Shown here in pieces: positions 34,306 through 43,425 of a stretch of 57,577 bases of DNA. Made by a program: the position numbers and the translations under genes. How positions within the stretch are numbered: position 1 is the stretch's first letter; each line of letters opens with the position of its first letter. The notes beneath the pieces were generated by a model, which made no database searches, was not told where the DNA came from, and worked only from the letters and a program-made list of their open reading frames with translations. The DNA is from Malaciobacter halophilus (GTDB taxonomy: Bacteria > Campylobacterota > Campylobacteria > Campylobacterales > Arcobacteraceae). The stretch spans positions 1 to 57,577 of the forward strand of contig NZ_NXIF01000015.1 in assembly GCF_002837275.1 (NCBI RefSeq), in the 5' to 3' direction.

Positions 34306-34653
34306 ATGATAGAAATATGTAAATTAACTAAAAGAAGAGTAGATCCTACATCACCTGATTTACCTGAAAAATATAAACAAGTGAAAATCTTTTCAATGGC
34401 TGTTGGTCATGGTGTGGGAACTGTAGATTTTATGGAGTGCATAAAAAAAATGCCAGAAGATGAGTATTTGCAAATTGTTAATAATTGTGATGAGTATGCT
34501 CAGTTTAAATTAGGAAACCTTACAAAATATTTTGAAATAGAGGTTTTCCCAGAGCATGCAAAACTTTTAGTACCGCAAATGCCAGATTGTTACTTAAAAA
34601 CACTTTTTTCTTCACTAGATGAAGGATTTATTGTAATAAGGAAAAGCATATGA
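34306..34653 (+). CDS. HycH-like formate hydrogenlyase maturation protein
   Basis: A 115-residue soluble protein beginning MIEICKLTKRRV, with 'KIFSMAVGHGVGTVDFMECIKK' resembling HycH/HyfJ, needed for hydrogenase 3/4 assembly. Frame is open from 34270, inside hyfI, but the ATG at 34306 follows the hyfI stop and gives the family's usual length. It overlaps hycI by 4 bases. Confidence 0.8.
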   Translation: MIEICKLTKRRVDPTSPDLPEKYKQVKIFSMAVGHGVGTVDFMECIKKMPEDEYLQIVNNCDEYAQFKLGNLTKYFEIEVFPEHAKLLVPQMPDCYLKTLFSSLDEGFIVIRKSI

Positions 34654-35105
34654 AAAAAGCAATTTTAACAATAGGAAATACATTAAGAGGCGATGATGGA
34701 GTTACTGCTTATTTAGGAAGTTTAATTGAAAAAGAAGACTCTTTAGATTGGCAGATATTTTATGGGGAAGATACTCCAGAGAGCCAATTTCATAAAATAA
34801 GAGAGTATGCACCTGATTTAATAATTGTAGCTGATGCTATGACAGGAATGAAAATAGGAAGTGTTGAAGTTATGGATTTGAGTGATGATAGGGATTATAT
34901 GTACTCTACTCATAACTTACCAGCACCAATATTAATTAGTTATTTAAAAGGATTTTGTAAAAGAGTTCTTTTTTTAGGATTAACAGTTGATATTGAGAAT
35001 GTATTAGATGTAAATGAAGAAGTTTCAGATGAAGCTAAACAAACAGCAAAAAGTGCTTTTGAAAAAGTAAAAGAAATAGATTCAATTTTTGATGATAATA
35101 ATTAA
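34650..35105 (+). CDS. hycI: Hydrogenase maturation protease HycI
   Basis: A 151-residue endopeptidase that trims the C-terminus of the hydrogenase large subunit after nickel insertion. The start 'ILTIGNTLRGDDGVTAYLG' carries the metal-sensing Asp (D16/D17 region), 'DAMTGMKIG' the second, and 'YSTHNLPAPILISYL' the His. Its target here would be HyfG. Confidence 0.92.
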   Translation: MKKAILTIGNTLRGDDGVTAYLGSLIEKEDSLDWQIFYGEDTPESQFHKIREYAPDLIIVADAMTGMKIGSVEVMDLSDDRDYMYSTHNLPAPILISYLKGFCKRVLFLGLTVDIENVLDVNEEVSDEAKQTAKSAFEKVKEIDSIFDDNN

Positions 35106-35119
35106 GGGAAGGAAGAGTT

Positions 35120-35974
35120 ATGTTATCACCAGCAGATACGGCACAGTCATTAGTAAAAGGTTTAGAGCATAAGGTAAAAATGCCAATAGTAAGTATTATT
35201 TTCTTATCTATTATGGCAGGAGGATCAATTGCAATGGGTGATATTTTTTGGGCCCATTCTACAGTAGGAGTAGCAGAAGCAAGTGCTCCAGGAATTGCAA
35301 ACTTCTTAGGAGGTCTTGCCTTTTCTGTGGGGCTTATGATGGTAGTGTTTTTTGGTGGACATCTATTTACTAGTTCATTAATGACAGGAGTTTCAACAAT
35401 CGAACATAAATTATCATTTTCTAAAATGATATTTTATTGGGTTATTGTATGGATTTTTAACTTTGTTGGGGCATTTGTAGTTGCTTATATGTATTACAAA
35501 ACACAGTTGCCTTTAAAATATGATGGAGCAATTTTACATCACTTTTTACATCTAGGAGTTGTAAAAAGTAATCTATCTTTTGAAGCAGCATTTATTAGAG
35601 GAATCTTTTGTAACGTATTTGTTTGTATGGCAGTATGGGCAGCAACAGGAGCATCTGATGCAGCTGGTAAAGTTTTATCAATCGCATTTATTATTGCAGC
35701 ATTTGTTGGTTCAGGTTATGAACACGTTGTTGCAAATATGTTTATTTTTAGTGAAGCACTTTTTGCAAAAGCGCATTATCTTAATGAAGCAGGAGGTACA
35801 ATTCAAGCATTAGCAGAGCATTCACATATAGCAGTAGATAAATTAGAACAATTAACTATGTTTAAAATTGTTCCAAATAATCTATTACCTGTAACTTTAG
35901 GAAATATAGTTGGAGGTTTATTTTTTGTTGGAGTGATTGGTTTTATGTCGCATAAAACTGATATGAAAAAATAG
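35120..35974 (+). CDS. focA: Formate channel of the FNT family
   Basis: A 284-residue pentameric formate/nitrite transporter with six helices. 'GGLAFSVGLMMVVFFGGHLFTSSLMTG' is the L2-type loop region and 'FIRGIFCNVFVCMAVWAATGASDAAGK' the second half-repeat; 'GSGYEHVVANMF' contains the conserved central pore His. It brings formate to the cytoplasmic FdhF enzymes or releases excess. It lies between hycI and the second fdhF. Confidence 0.92.
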   Translation: MLSPADTAQSLVKGLEHKVKMPIVSIIFLSIMAGGSIAMGDIFWAHSTVGVAEASAPGIANFLGGLAFSVGLMMVVFFGGHLFTSSLMTGVSTIEHKLSFSKMIFYWVIVWIFNFVGAFVVAYMYYKTQLPLKYDGAILHHFLHLGVVKSNLSFEAAFIRGIFCNVFVCMAVWAATGASDAAGKVLSIAFIIAAFVGSGYEHVVANMFIFSEALFAKAHYLNEAGGTIQALAEHSHIAVDKLEQLTMFKIVPNNLLPVTLGNIVGGLFFVGVIGFMSHKTDMKK

Positions 35975-35989
35975 AAGGAATAAAATAAA

Positions 35990-38236
35990 ATGAAAAAAAC
36001 AAACGTAATTTGTCCCTATTGTGGGACGGGTTGCGGAGTTAGTTTAACTTCGCATGAGAATAGAATAGTAAAAGCAAGAGGTATTAAAGACCATCCAGTA
36101 AATGAAGGTCATTTATGTTTAAAAGGTATTTATGGTTGGGATTATGTAAGTTCAAAAGAGAGATTAACAAAACCTTTAATTAGAAAAAAAGATGGAGTAT
36201 TCTCAAAAGATGGAGAGTTTGTAGAGTCTTCTTGGGATGAGGCACTTGATTTAGTTGTTTCTAAAATGAAAGAGATTAAACAAAAATTTGGTCCAGATGC
36301 AATTGCAGGAAATTTTTCAGCAAGATGTACTTTAGAAGAGAATTATGTGGCTCAAAAATTTATGAGAGCAATCATAGGTACAAACAATATTGATCACTGC
36401 GCGAGAGTTTGACATGCACCAACAGTAGCCGGTCTGGCTAAAACAATTGGTAATGGTACAGCTACAAACAGTTTCACAGAGATTGGAGAACATTCAAATT
36501 GTGTATTAATGATTGGTTCAAATCCAGAAAATGGACATCCAATTGCAGCAATGCATATACAAAGAGCAATATCAAGAGGTGCAAAATTAATAGTAATTGA
36601 CCCAATTAAAACTGAATTTGCACAAAAAGCGGATGTATTTATTCAGCTTCCTCCGGAGTATAATATTCCGGTTATAAATATGCTAATTTTGCATATTATT
36701 GAAAATAATTTATATGATAAAGAGTTTGTTGAAAAATATACTCATGGCTTTGAATACTTAAAAGAAGCAGTAAAAGAATACACTTCTGAAAAAGTATCAA
36801 AAATGACAGGAGTTGATGAAGAGTTATTAATTAAAGCAGCAGAAATTTATGCTACATCAAAACCTGCAGCTATTACTCATGGTATGGGTGTAACACACTT
36901 TAATCATGGAGTAGGTAATGTTTGTGATATTTCTAATTTGATGTTAATTACAGGAAATATTGGAGAGTTAGGAGCAGGAGATTTACCTCTTAGAGGTCAA
37001 CAAAATGTTCAAGGTGCTTGTGATATGGGAATTTTACCAAATATATTTCCAAATCTTAAACTTGTAACTAGCAAGGAAGCTAGAGAGTTTTTTGAAGAAC
37101 TTTGGGATTGTAAACAAGAACTTAGTTCAAAAATAGGTATTCATAAAACAGAAGTTCCAGATGCAATTTTAGATGGAAGAGTTAAGCTTTTTTATACAAT
37201 TGGTGAAAATCCAGTTATTTCAGAGCCTAATACTAACCACTTTTTAAAAGGAATTTCAAAACTTGATTTTTATGTAGTTCAAGATATATTTTTAACAGAA
37301 ACAGCACTTAAAGCAGATGTTGTTTTACCTGCTGTTAGTGTTGCAGAAAAACAAGGATGTTATTTAAATGCTGAAAGAAGAGTTCAATTAAATGAAAAAA
37401 CATTAGAACCAAAAGGAGATGTTAAACAAGATTGGGAAATTACTTGTGAACTTGCAAAAAGATTTGATGCAAAAGATTTTAATTATACAACACCTGAAGA
37501 AATTTGGAATGAAGTAAGAGTTGCAGACCCAATAAGATTTAAAGGTATTACTTATAAAAGATTAAGAGAAATAAATGGTATTGCATGGCCTTGTCCTAGT
37601 GAAGATCATCCTGGAACACCAAGTTTGTATATGGATAAAAAGTTTTTTACAAAAGATAAAAAAGCTAATTTAGTACCAGTTATTTTCATTGATGATAAAA
37701 ATGATACACAAAAAGCACAAGAGCAACTTCGTAAAAAGTTAAATTTACCTGAAGGTTATCCTTGTATGGTAGGTTCTGTGGATGAAAAAACAGATGAGAA
37801 ATTTCCTATTTCACTTCTTACTACAAGAAAAGTATATCAATATACTGTTGGAACAATGACTAGAAAGTCAAGAATTATAGAAGAGGGTGGAGATGCCCAT
37901 GGGCCAACAGCTGAAATAAATCCAGCTCTTGCAAAAAGATACAATCTTAAAAATAAAGATTTTATAAAAGTAGAGAGTAGATATGGATATATTGCAGTTT
38001 TAGTAGAGATTACTCAAACAGTACCTGATAATGTAATGCAAATGACTTTTCACTATTGGGAAGGTTTATGTAATGAATTAACAAGTTCTGGGTGGGATTA
38101 TACAACTAAAACACCTACATATAAAGCTGCTGTAAGAATGGAAAAAATTTCTCAAGAAGAGTATAGCCAGATTATGGAGATTAAAAAACTTAAGTTTAAA
38201 ACATCTAAAATTATTTATGATGATTATCATCATTAA
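35990..38236 (+). CDS. fdhF: Selenocysteine-containing formate dehydrogenase H (second copy)
   Basis: A 748-residue paralogue of the first fdhF of nearly equal length, also without a signal peptide. The [4Fe-4S] motif is CPYCGTGC (7-14). The in-frame UGA at 36410-36412 (residue 141) sits in ARV-Sec-HAPTVAGL, closer to E. coli FdhF (CARV-Sec-HGP) than copy one. Motifs after it include 'LRGQQNVQGACDMG' and 'TRKVYQYTVGTMTRKS'. It is the last gene of the operon, ending just before a terminator. Two catalytic subunits in one operon could exchange on HyfA, differ in metal (Mo or W), or differ in partner. Confidence 0.95.
36410..36446 (+). promoter_or_regulatory. Selenocysteine UGA and SECIS element of the second fdhF
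   Basis: The UGA (36410-36412) is followed by the perfect stem TAGCC (36426-36430) / GGCTA (36436-36440) with the loop GGTCT starting 18 bases after the UGA. It is compensatory to the TAGTC/GACTA stem of the first copy, which supports the structure. Confidence 0.93.
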
Positions 38237-38237
38237 A

Positions 38238-38261
38238 CAAAAAAGAGGACTTCCTCTTTTT
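38238..38261 (+). terminator. Rho-independent terminator of the hydrogenlyase operon
   Basis: A perfect self-complementary A6GAGG / CCTCT6 hairpin ending in a T run, a few bases after the stop codon of the second fdhF. It has A and T runs on both sides. Confidence 0.9.
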
Positions 38262-38290
38262 TGAAAAAAGTTCAAATTTAGTAAATAAAT

Positions 38291-38308
38291 CTTATAATAA
38301 TTTATAAG
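38291..38308 (+). promoter_or_regulatory. Candidate promoter with overlapping palindrome
   Basis: An exact TATAAT (38293-38298) lies inside the palindrome CTTATAA-TAAT-TTATAAG (38291-38308), about 80 bases before the YedF-like gene. The gene therefore probably has its own promoter after the operon terminator. AT-richness limits confidence. Confidence 0.4.
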
Positions 38309-38379
38309 CTTCTAGTATAGAAGAGAAAGCTACAAGAAAGCTTTTTTCAAACAAAACTTATGAAAAAAGGCAAACTATT

Positions 38380-38730
38380 ATGCAACAAGATACAAAAGAT
38401 AAAACAGTATTTTTAAAATCAGATAAAATTGGTGAAGGTGAACTTGGTTCTATGTTAATAAGAGGCTTTTTAAAAGCAATGGTAGAGCAAGAGAAGTTAC
38501 CAAGTAAAATAATTTGTGTAAATAGTGCAGTTTTATTAACTACAACAAATGATGAAAATGATGATGCACTAATTGCTTTAAAAGATTTACAGTCAAAAGG
38601 AGTAGAGATTTTTTCTTGTGGAACTTGTCTTGACTTTTATGAAAAAAGAGATGACTTAAAAGTTGGAGTTGCAGGAAATGCAATGGATACAATACAAACA
38701 CTTCTAAACACTAATACAGTAACTTTATAG
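38380..38730 (+). CDS. YedF-like selenium-associated DsrE-fold protein
   Basis: A 116-residue protein with the C-terminal DsrE-like domain of YedF-type 'selenium metabolism' proteins: 'LKSDKIGEGELGSMLIRGFLKAM' and 'LKDLQSKGVEIFSCGTCLDFYE' with a CxxC-like CGTC near residues 86-89. The N-terminal TusA-like domain of full YedF (about 200 residues) is absent. Such proteins occur with selenoprotein genes; position directly after three Sec genes fits a role in selenium or sulfur handling. Function is not established. Confidence 0.8.
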   Translation: MQQDTKDKTVFLKSDKIGEGELGSMLIRGFLKAMVEQEKLPSKIICVNSAVLLTTTNDENDDALIALKDLQSKGVEIFSCGTCLDFYEKRDDLKVGVAGNAMDTIQTLLNTNTVTL

Positions 38731-38745
38731 TAATCTTTCACATTT

Positions 38746-38773
38746 AACCTAAGAAACTATTTTCTTAGGTTTT
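38746..38773 (+). terminator. Rho-independent terminator
   Basis: AACCTAAGAAA (38746-38756) and TTTCTTAGGTT (38761-38771), an 11-bp perfect stem with loop CTAT followed by T's. It ends the YedF-like transcript. Confidence 0.9.
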
Positions 38774-38822
38774 ATTCACAAATAATTCACTTTTATTTTG
38801 TATATTTTTTAAAAGGTATATT

Positions 38823-40541
38823 ATGATTAATATTAAAAATTTCACTGATTTTAATTCTAAAGAGTTGTTTTTTAGATTCCCTTTAGTTTTTTTATTTATG
38901 TTTTCTTGTTTTATTCTTGCAATATTTGAAATTAATGAAATATTTTTTTTAGAGAAAAGTTTTCAAGGTAAACTTTTTTTAAGTAGTTTTAGTTTAATTG
39001 GATTTTGTTTGGGAATATATCTGTTTTTTCAAAGAAAACAGCTTGATAAAATAAAAAAAGTTCTTTTTTTCTTTGTTGCATTTTTAACCACTTATTTAGG
39101 TATTTTTTTATACGAAGACTCAGTTTTATATCTTATTTTTGCAGCTTTTTTAACTATAACTTTTTCAAACTTTTTAGCTGTTAAAAGTTCAAATCAATCA
39201 ATACTATCTTTTAATATGAAAATGAATTATAGTTTGGCTTTTGCTTTTTTTAGTTCTCTTATTTTAGCTTTGGGAATAAAGATGATTTTTTTGACATTAA
39301 ATTACTTATTTTCCATAACTTTTTTTGATAAGTTTATTGATGAAATGATGGTTTTTATAAGTATAATAGTCTTTCCTACTCTATTTTTAGCCAACATTCC
39401 TAAAAATATAGACCCCTTTATTCAAACTTTAGAGTTAAAAAAAGCAGTAGAACTTTTAATAAAAAATATTTTAACACCATTAATTTTAATATATACAGTT
39501 ATTTTATATGCATATTTTATAAAAATTATTATACTTCAAGAGTTACCTCAAGGTGATTTATCTTGGATAATTTGTACTTTTTTAAGTTTAGTTATTTTAG
39601 TTAAAGCCTTTTTAAAGTCCATTAGTAAACAAACAGTTTTTACGAATATTATTGATAAATATTTTGTATATATAATGATTTTACCTATTATATTTTTAGA
39701 TATTGCAATATATGCAAGGGTTAGTGAATATGGAGTTACACAATTAAGATATTGCTTGATACTTTTATCTATTTGGTTTACTTTTTTAATTGTTTTAGAG
39801 TTAGTTCAAAAGCAGTTTTGTATCAAAAGTAGTTTAATTTCAATGTTTCTTCTTCTTTTAGTTGCTTCAATTACTCCTTTAAGCTCTTCAAATATTTCAC
39901 TTAATTCACAATTTAATAGATTTAAAACATTTATTTTGCAGTATGAAAATCAAGAATTAAAAAAACAGTTTGATTTAAAAGAGTTAAAATTAGAAAAAAA
40001 AGTTGAATTAACTTCAATTATTAACTATTTATCAAGAAGCAAAAAAGGAATGAAACTCTTAAATAACTATTTTAATAAGGAGTTTAAAACTAAATCTGAA
40101 ATATTTAAATTTATAAATATGAAAGAGAGTTATTCCTCTTTTTCAAATCTAAGAAGTAAATATATTCAAGGCTTTGAGCTTTATAATATCTCTTATGATT
40201 CAAAAGGTTATACAAATGTCTTACCTTTAATGATTAGCGAACAAGATGAGAAAAAAGAGTATATTGTAAATAATAGCAAACTAAAAGCAGTATTAAAAGA
40301 CTCTGTTTTAAACTTAGAACTTAATAATAGTAGTGTAAGTTTTGATTTAAAAGATATTGTAAATAAGTGGTCTAAAAAAGGTATAAAAAGAATAGATAGT
40401 TCAAACTATAAAGAGGCAGTTTTTATAAAAGAAAATAACAATATAAGCTATAAGTTAAATCTTCAATTTTTAGATATTAATACAAAAGAACAGACTTTTA
40501 AAGTCTCATATATAAATGCTATTTTGATGATAAAAAAGTAA
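38823..40541 (+). CDS. DUF4153 multi-pass membrane protein
   Basis: A 572-residue protein with about ten to eleven membrane helices in its first 370 residues and a soluble C-terminal part of about 200 residues. 'ILPIIFLDIAIYARVSEYGVTQLRYCLILLSIW' is the DUF4153 signature. Function is unknown. It ends one base before the NagZ-like gene, so the two are likely cotranscribed; a cell-envelope role is inferred from that. Confidence 0.82.
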   Translation: MINIKNFTDFNSKELFFRFPLVFLFMFSCFILAIFEINEIFFLEKSFQGKLFLSSFSLIGFCLGIYLFFQRKQLDKIKKVLFFFVAFLTTYLGIFLYEDSVLYLIFAAFLTITFSNFLAVKSSNQSILSFNMKMNYSLAFAFFSSLILALGIKMIFLTLNYLFSITFFDKFIDEMMVFISIIVFPTLFLANIPKNIDPFIQTLELKKAVELLIKNILTPLILIYTVILYAYFIKIIILQELPQGDLSWIICTFLSLVILVKAFLKSISKQTVFTNIIDKYFVYIMILPIIFLDIAIYARVSEYGVTQLRYCLILLSIWFTFLIVLELVQKQFCIKSSLISMFLLLLVASITPLSSSNISLNSQFNRFKTFILQYENQELKKQFDLKELKLEKKVELTSIINYLSRSKKGMKLLNNYFNKEFKTKSEIFKFINMKESYSSFSNLRSKYIQGFELYNISYDSKGYTNVLPLMISEQDEKKEYIVNNSKLKAVLKDSVLNLELNNSSVSFDLKDIVNKWSKKGIKRIDSSNYKEAVFIKENNNISYKLNLQFLDINTKEQTFKVSYINAILMIKK

Positions 40542-40542
40542 G

Positions 40543-41625
40543 ATGAAAAAGTTTTTATTTATTTTTCTTTTATATAGTTTAAATTGTTTTGCAACAAGCT
40601 CTTTTAATGAAGAAGTTGTTAAAAAACAAATAGCAAAGATGTTAATAGTTGGTTTTGATAAAACATCAATAGATAATTTTTCTCAAATAGCAAAAGATAT
40701 AAAAAAGTATGAATTAGCAGGAGTTATTTTATTTGATAAAAATTTAGAAGATAAAACAAAACCTAAAAATATCAAATCTTTTGCTCAAGTAAAACAGTTA
40801 ACCAAAGATTTACAAAGTTTAGTGCCTTATAAACTTTTAATTGCCATTGACCAAGAGGGTGGTAAAGTTCAAAGATTAAAAAAAATATATGGTTTTAAAG
40901 AGACAAAAAGTGCAAAAGAAGTTGCTAAATTACCTATAAATAAAGTGAACGAAGAGTATAAAAACTTAGCTTTACAATTAAGTGATTTGGGAATAAATTT
41001 AAATTTTGCACCTGTTGTTGATTTGGCAATAAATCCAAATAATGAAGTTATTACTAAATTAGATAGAGCATACTCAAAAGATGCTAATGAGACTGTAAAG
41101 TATGCAAAATTATTAATTAAAGAACAAAGAAAAAAACATATTATAAGTGTTTTAAAACACTTTCCAGGTCATGGTTCATCTTTAAAAGATTCCCATAAAG
41201 GGTTTGTAGATATTTCAAATACTTGGAGTAAATATGAATTAAAACCATATGAAAAATTAATAAAACAGTGCAAAATAGATATGATTATGACAGCTCATGT
41301 TTTTAACAAAAACTTAGATGAAAATTATCCTGCAACTTTATCTTATAATGTAAATACAAAATTGTTAAGAGAAAAGTTAGGTTTTAAAGGAGTAATAATA
41401 AGTGATGATTTGCAAATGAAAGCTATATCTAAACATTATAGTTTAAATAAAACTGTAAGTTTAGCTATAAATTCAGGGGTTAATATACTTTTATTTGGAA
41501 ATCAATTAGCTAAATATAAAACTAGTGATATTATTAATACTATTTATGAAGAGCTTTTAAAAGGTAATATCTCTTATGAAAGAATTTTAGTTTCAAATAG
41601 ATTGATTAAATCAATAAGTAAATAA
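40543..41625 (+). CDS. Glycoside hydrolase family 3 protein, NagZ-like
   Basis: A 360-residue GH3 beta-N-acetylhexosaminidase type enzyme. A signal peptide (MKKFLFIFLLYSLNCFA) implies export, unlike cytoplasmic NagZ. Motifs: 'LLIAIDQEGGKVQRL' (about 101-115), 'VLKHFPGHGSS' with the catalytic His/Asp loop following ('DSHKGFVD'), and 'GVIISDDLQMKAIS' with the nucleophile Asp. It would remove N-acetylglucosamine from peptidoglycan fragments or other glycans. Confidence 0.9.
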   Translation: MKKFLFIFLLYSLNCFATSSFNEEVVKKQIAKMLIVGFDKTSIDNFSQIAKDIKKYELAGVILFDKNLEDKTKPKNIKSFAQVKQLTKDLQSLVPYKLLIAIDQEGGKVQRLKKIYGFKETKSAKEVAKLPINKVNEEYKNLALQLSDLGINLNFAPVVDLAINPNNEVITKLDRAYSKDANETVKYAKLLIKEQRKKHIISVLKHFPGHGSSLKDSHKGFVDISNTWSKYELKPYEKLIKQCKIDMIMTAHVFNKNLDENYPATLSYNVNTKLLREKLGFKGVIISDDLQMKAISKHYSLNKTVSLAINSGVNILLFGNQLAKYKTSDIINTIYEELLKGNISYERILVSNRLIKSISK

Positions 41626-41645
41626 GAGAAATCTCTTATTTACTT
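41616..41645. terminator. Bidirectional terminator
   Basis: A 14-bp perfect stem (41616-41629 with 41632-41645) with a 2-base centre, covering the stop codons of the NagZ-like gene and the converging EF-hand gene. Confidence 0.8.
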
Positions 41646-42036
41646 ATCTATTTTGGTTCATTCCTTGACCCATTCCTCTACCTTGACCTTGACCCATACC
41701 TCTGCCTTGACCTTTGTTCATGCCTTTGTTATTCATTCTATTTGACATTCTATTTATTTGAAAATCTTGTAATTCTTGTTTTGTTAGATTTCCATCTGCG
41801 TTTTTGTCAATTTCCTCAAAACTTGGTGCATTTTGAGCATTTCTCATTGGCATATTTTGATTTGCTTTTTGTGTCATTCTTTCAGCTCTTACATCATAAA
41901 ACTCTTTTGATGTTATTTTACCATCTGAGTTTGTATCATATGAGTTAAAAGGAATTGGTCCTCTATTTGTTAGATTTTGGGCACCTAGTAGCGTACATGT
42001 AGCTACAACAAGTGTAGCAATTTTTAAAGTTTTCAT
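41644..42036 (-). CDS. Exported EF-hand protein
   Basis: A 130-residue protein with a signal peptide (MKTLKIATLVVATCTLLGAQ) and two EF-hand loops: 'YDTNSDGKITSKEFYD' and 'IDKNADGNLTKQELQDF', both with canonical D-x-D/N-x-D-G spacing, so periplasmic calcium binding is likely. The tail is a low-complexity Gly/Met/Gln run made of GMGQGQGR-like repeats. The role is unknown. Confidence 0.88.
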   Translation of the reverse strand: MKTLKIATLVVATCTLLGAQNLTNRGPIPFNSYDTNSDGKITSKEFYDVRAERMTQKANQNMPMRNAQNAPSFEEIDKNADGNLTKQELQDFQINRMSNRMNNKGMNKGQGRGMGQGQGRGMGQGMNQNR

Positions 42037-42099
42037 CGCTTTTCCTTTTTTTAATCTTATTGAAATTATAACATTGCAATTTTAATGAATATTTAATAT

Positions 42100-42624
42100 T
42101 TAAGTCATATATAAGTAAATAGGAGTTTGATATAAGTTGCTAGTATATACTTTTTTCTTATGTTTTATATTTAAAAAAGAAAAAGTATTACTGATTATTA
42201 CAGTATTAATAGAGTCCTCAAATAGCTTGTTTTCTAGTCTTTTCATCCCTTCAAAATATAAATAACATACTAATGTAGCATCTTTTATATTCTCTTTTAA
42301 AAAATCTTTTTTATAAAAATGAAGATTTTTTAATCTTAATAGTTTTTTTAAGATTATAGAGATTAACCAAGGAAAAAATGATAATTCATACCCAATTATT
42401 TTTCTATTTGGAAAGTTAACAGCTAAATATATTGAAAGAGTACCAAATCCAGAACCTAAGTCTATTATAGTATTTGAGTTATTTAATTGTTTTAAATATT
42501 CTAATATAATTTTTTGTGATGCTTTTGAACTTGGCATTGGTGAGATACCAATCTTTAATGAAGCAATTACAATAAAGCAAACAATAATAAGTAAAAAAGT
42601 TAATAAATAAAATTCAAACATCAT
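42100..42624 (-). CDS. Membrane-anchored class I methyltransferase-like protein
   Basis: A 174-residue protein with an N-terminal membrane segment (about 4-24) and a SAM-binding motif I 'TIIDLGSGFGTLSIYLA' (about 56-72) with a motif-II-like 'KIIGYELSFFPWL'. The fold is shorter than typical Rossmann methyltransferases. Some homologues are annotated as lysine methyltransferases; substrate unknown. Two adjacent ATGs are possible starts. Confidence 0.78.
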   Translation of the reverse strand: MMFEFYLLTFLLIIVCFIVIASLKIGISPMPSSKASQKIILEYLKQLNNSNTIIDLGSGFGTLSIYLAVNFPNRKIIGYELSFFPWLISIILKKLLRLKNLHFYKKDFLKENIKDATLVCYLYFEGMKRLENKLFEDSINTVIISNTFSFLNIKHKKKVYTSNLYQTPIYLYMT

Positions 42625-42663
42625 AAAGATATTTTATAAGAAGCAAACTTAAATGTTTACTTC

Positions 42664-43425
42664 TTATAATTGTTTATATACTTCATACCCTGCAAGTGCA
42701 GAGCCAATTGCTCCAGCTAGTTGTGGATATTTAGAAGCAATTACTTCTTTATCTAGTTTTTTAGATACTAAATAAAGTAAAAAAGGGTTTAATGCTCCAC
42801 CACCAGAAAAGATTATTTTATCACTTTTTATAGCGAATTTTCTAGCCATTGAAGCTAACCTTGAAGCGATTGATTCATGTACTGCATAACATATATTTGA
42901 AGCACTCTCTTTTTTTGCAATTAAAGAGATTACTTCAGATTCTGCAAATACTGCACACATACTTGAAATACTTAATTCTTTTGTTGCTTCAAATCCAATT
43001 TTTGAAAACTCCTCAAGTTTTAAACCCATTCTATTAGAAGCAATTTCTAAAAATTTTCCTGTACCTGCTGCACATTTATCATTCATTTTAAAATCAATAA
43101 AACCACCTGATAAATCAAGTTTTATAACTTTACTATCTTGCCCACCTAAATCAATAACCATATCAGCATCATTTTGAAAATAGTAAGCTGCTTTTGCATG
43201 GGCTTTAATTTCACTAATAACTGGACATGAAAAAATCTCTTCAATCATATGTCTTCCATATCCAGTAGATACAAGCATTTCTACTTTTTTATCCTGTAAA
43301 TACTCTTTGACTATTTCATCTTGATTTACAATTGTTGGTATAATTTTTGTATCAATAATATTTTGACTATCGTCAAGACCACATATTTTTGTATATGTGG
43401 AGCCTATATCTACTCCCCAATACAT
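42664..43425 (-). CDS. ATP-dependent activase (HgdC/BadF/YjiL family)
   Basis: A 253-residue ASKHA-fold ATPase. 'GVDIGSTYTKICGLDD' is the phosphate-1 motif, 'DLGGQDSKVI' the second, and 'NDKCAAGTGKFLE' and 'SISSMCAVFAESE' hold the two cysteines that bridge a [4Fe-4S] cluster between the dimer subunits. It injects high-energy electrons with ATP hydrolysis into its partner, here the gene just upstream (the next gene ends one base before this start). Confidence 0.92.
   Translation of the reverse strand: MYWGVDIGSTYTKICGLDDSQNIIDTKIIPTIVNQDEIVKEYLQDKKVEMLVSTGYGRHMIEEIFSCPVISEIKAHAKAAYYFQNDADMVIDLGGQDSKVIKLDLSGGFIDFKMNDKCAAGTGKFLEIASNRMGLKLEEFSKIGFEATKELSISSMCAVFAESEVISLIAKKESASNICYAVHESIASRLASMARKFAIKSDKIIFSGGGALNPFLLYLVSKKLDKEVIASKYPQLAGAIGSALAGYEVYKQL

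Noticed and set aside
41644-41720. Tandem DNA repeat in the EF-hand gene tail
   Set aside because: It simply encodes the Gly/Met/Gln-rich C-terminus; no CRISPR-like or mobile-element pattern is present.
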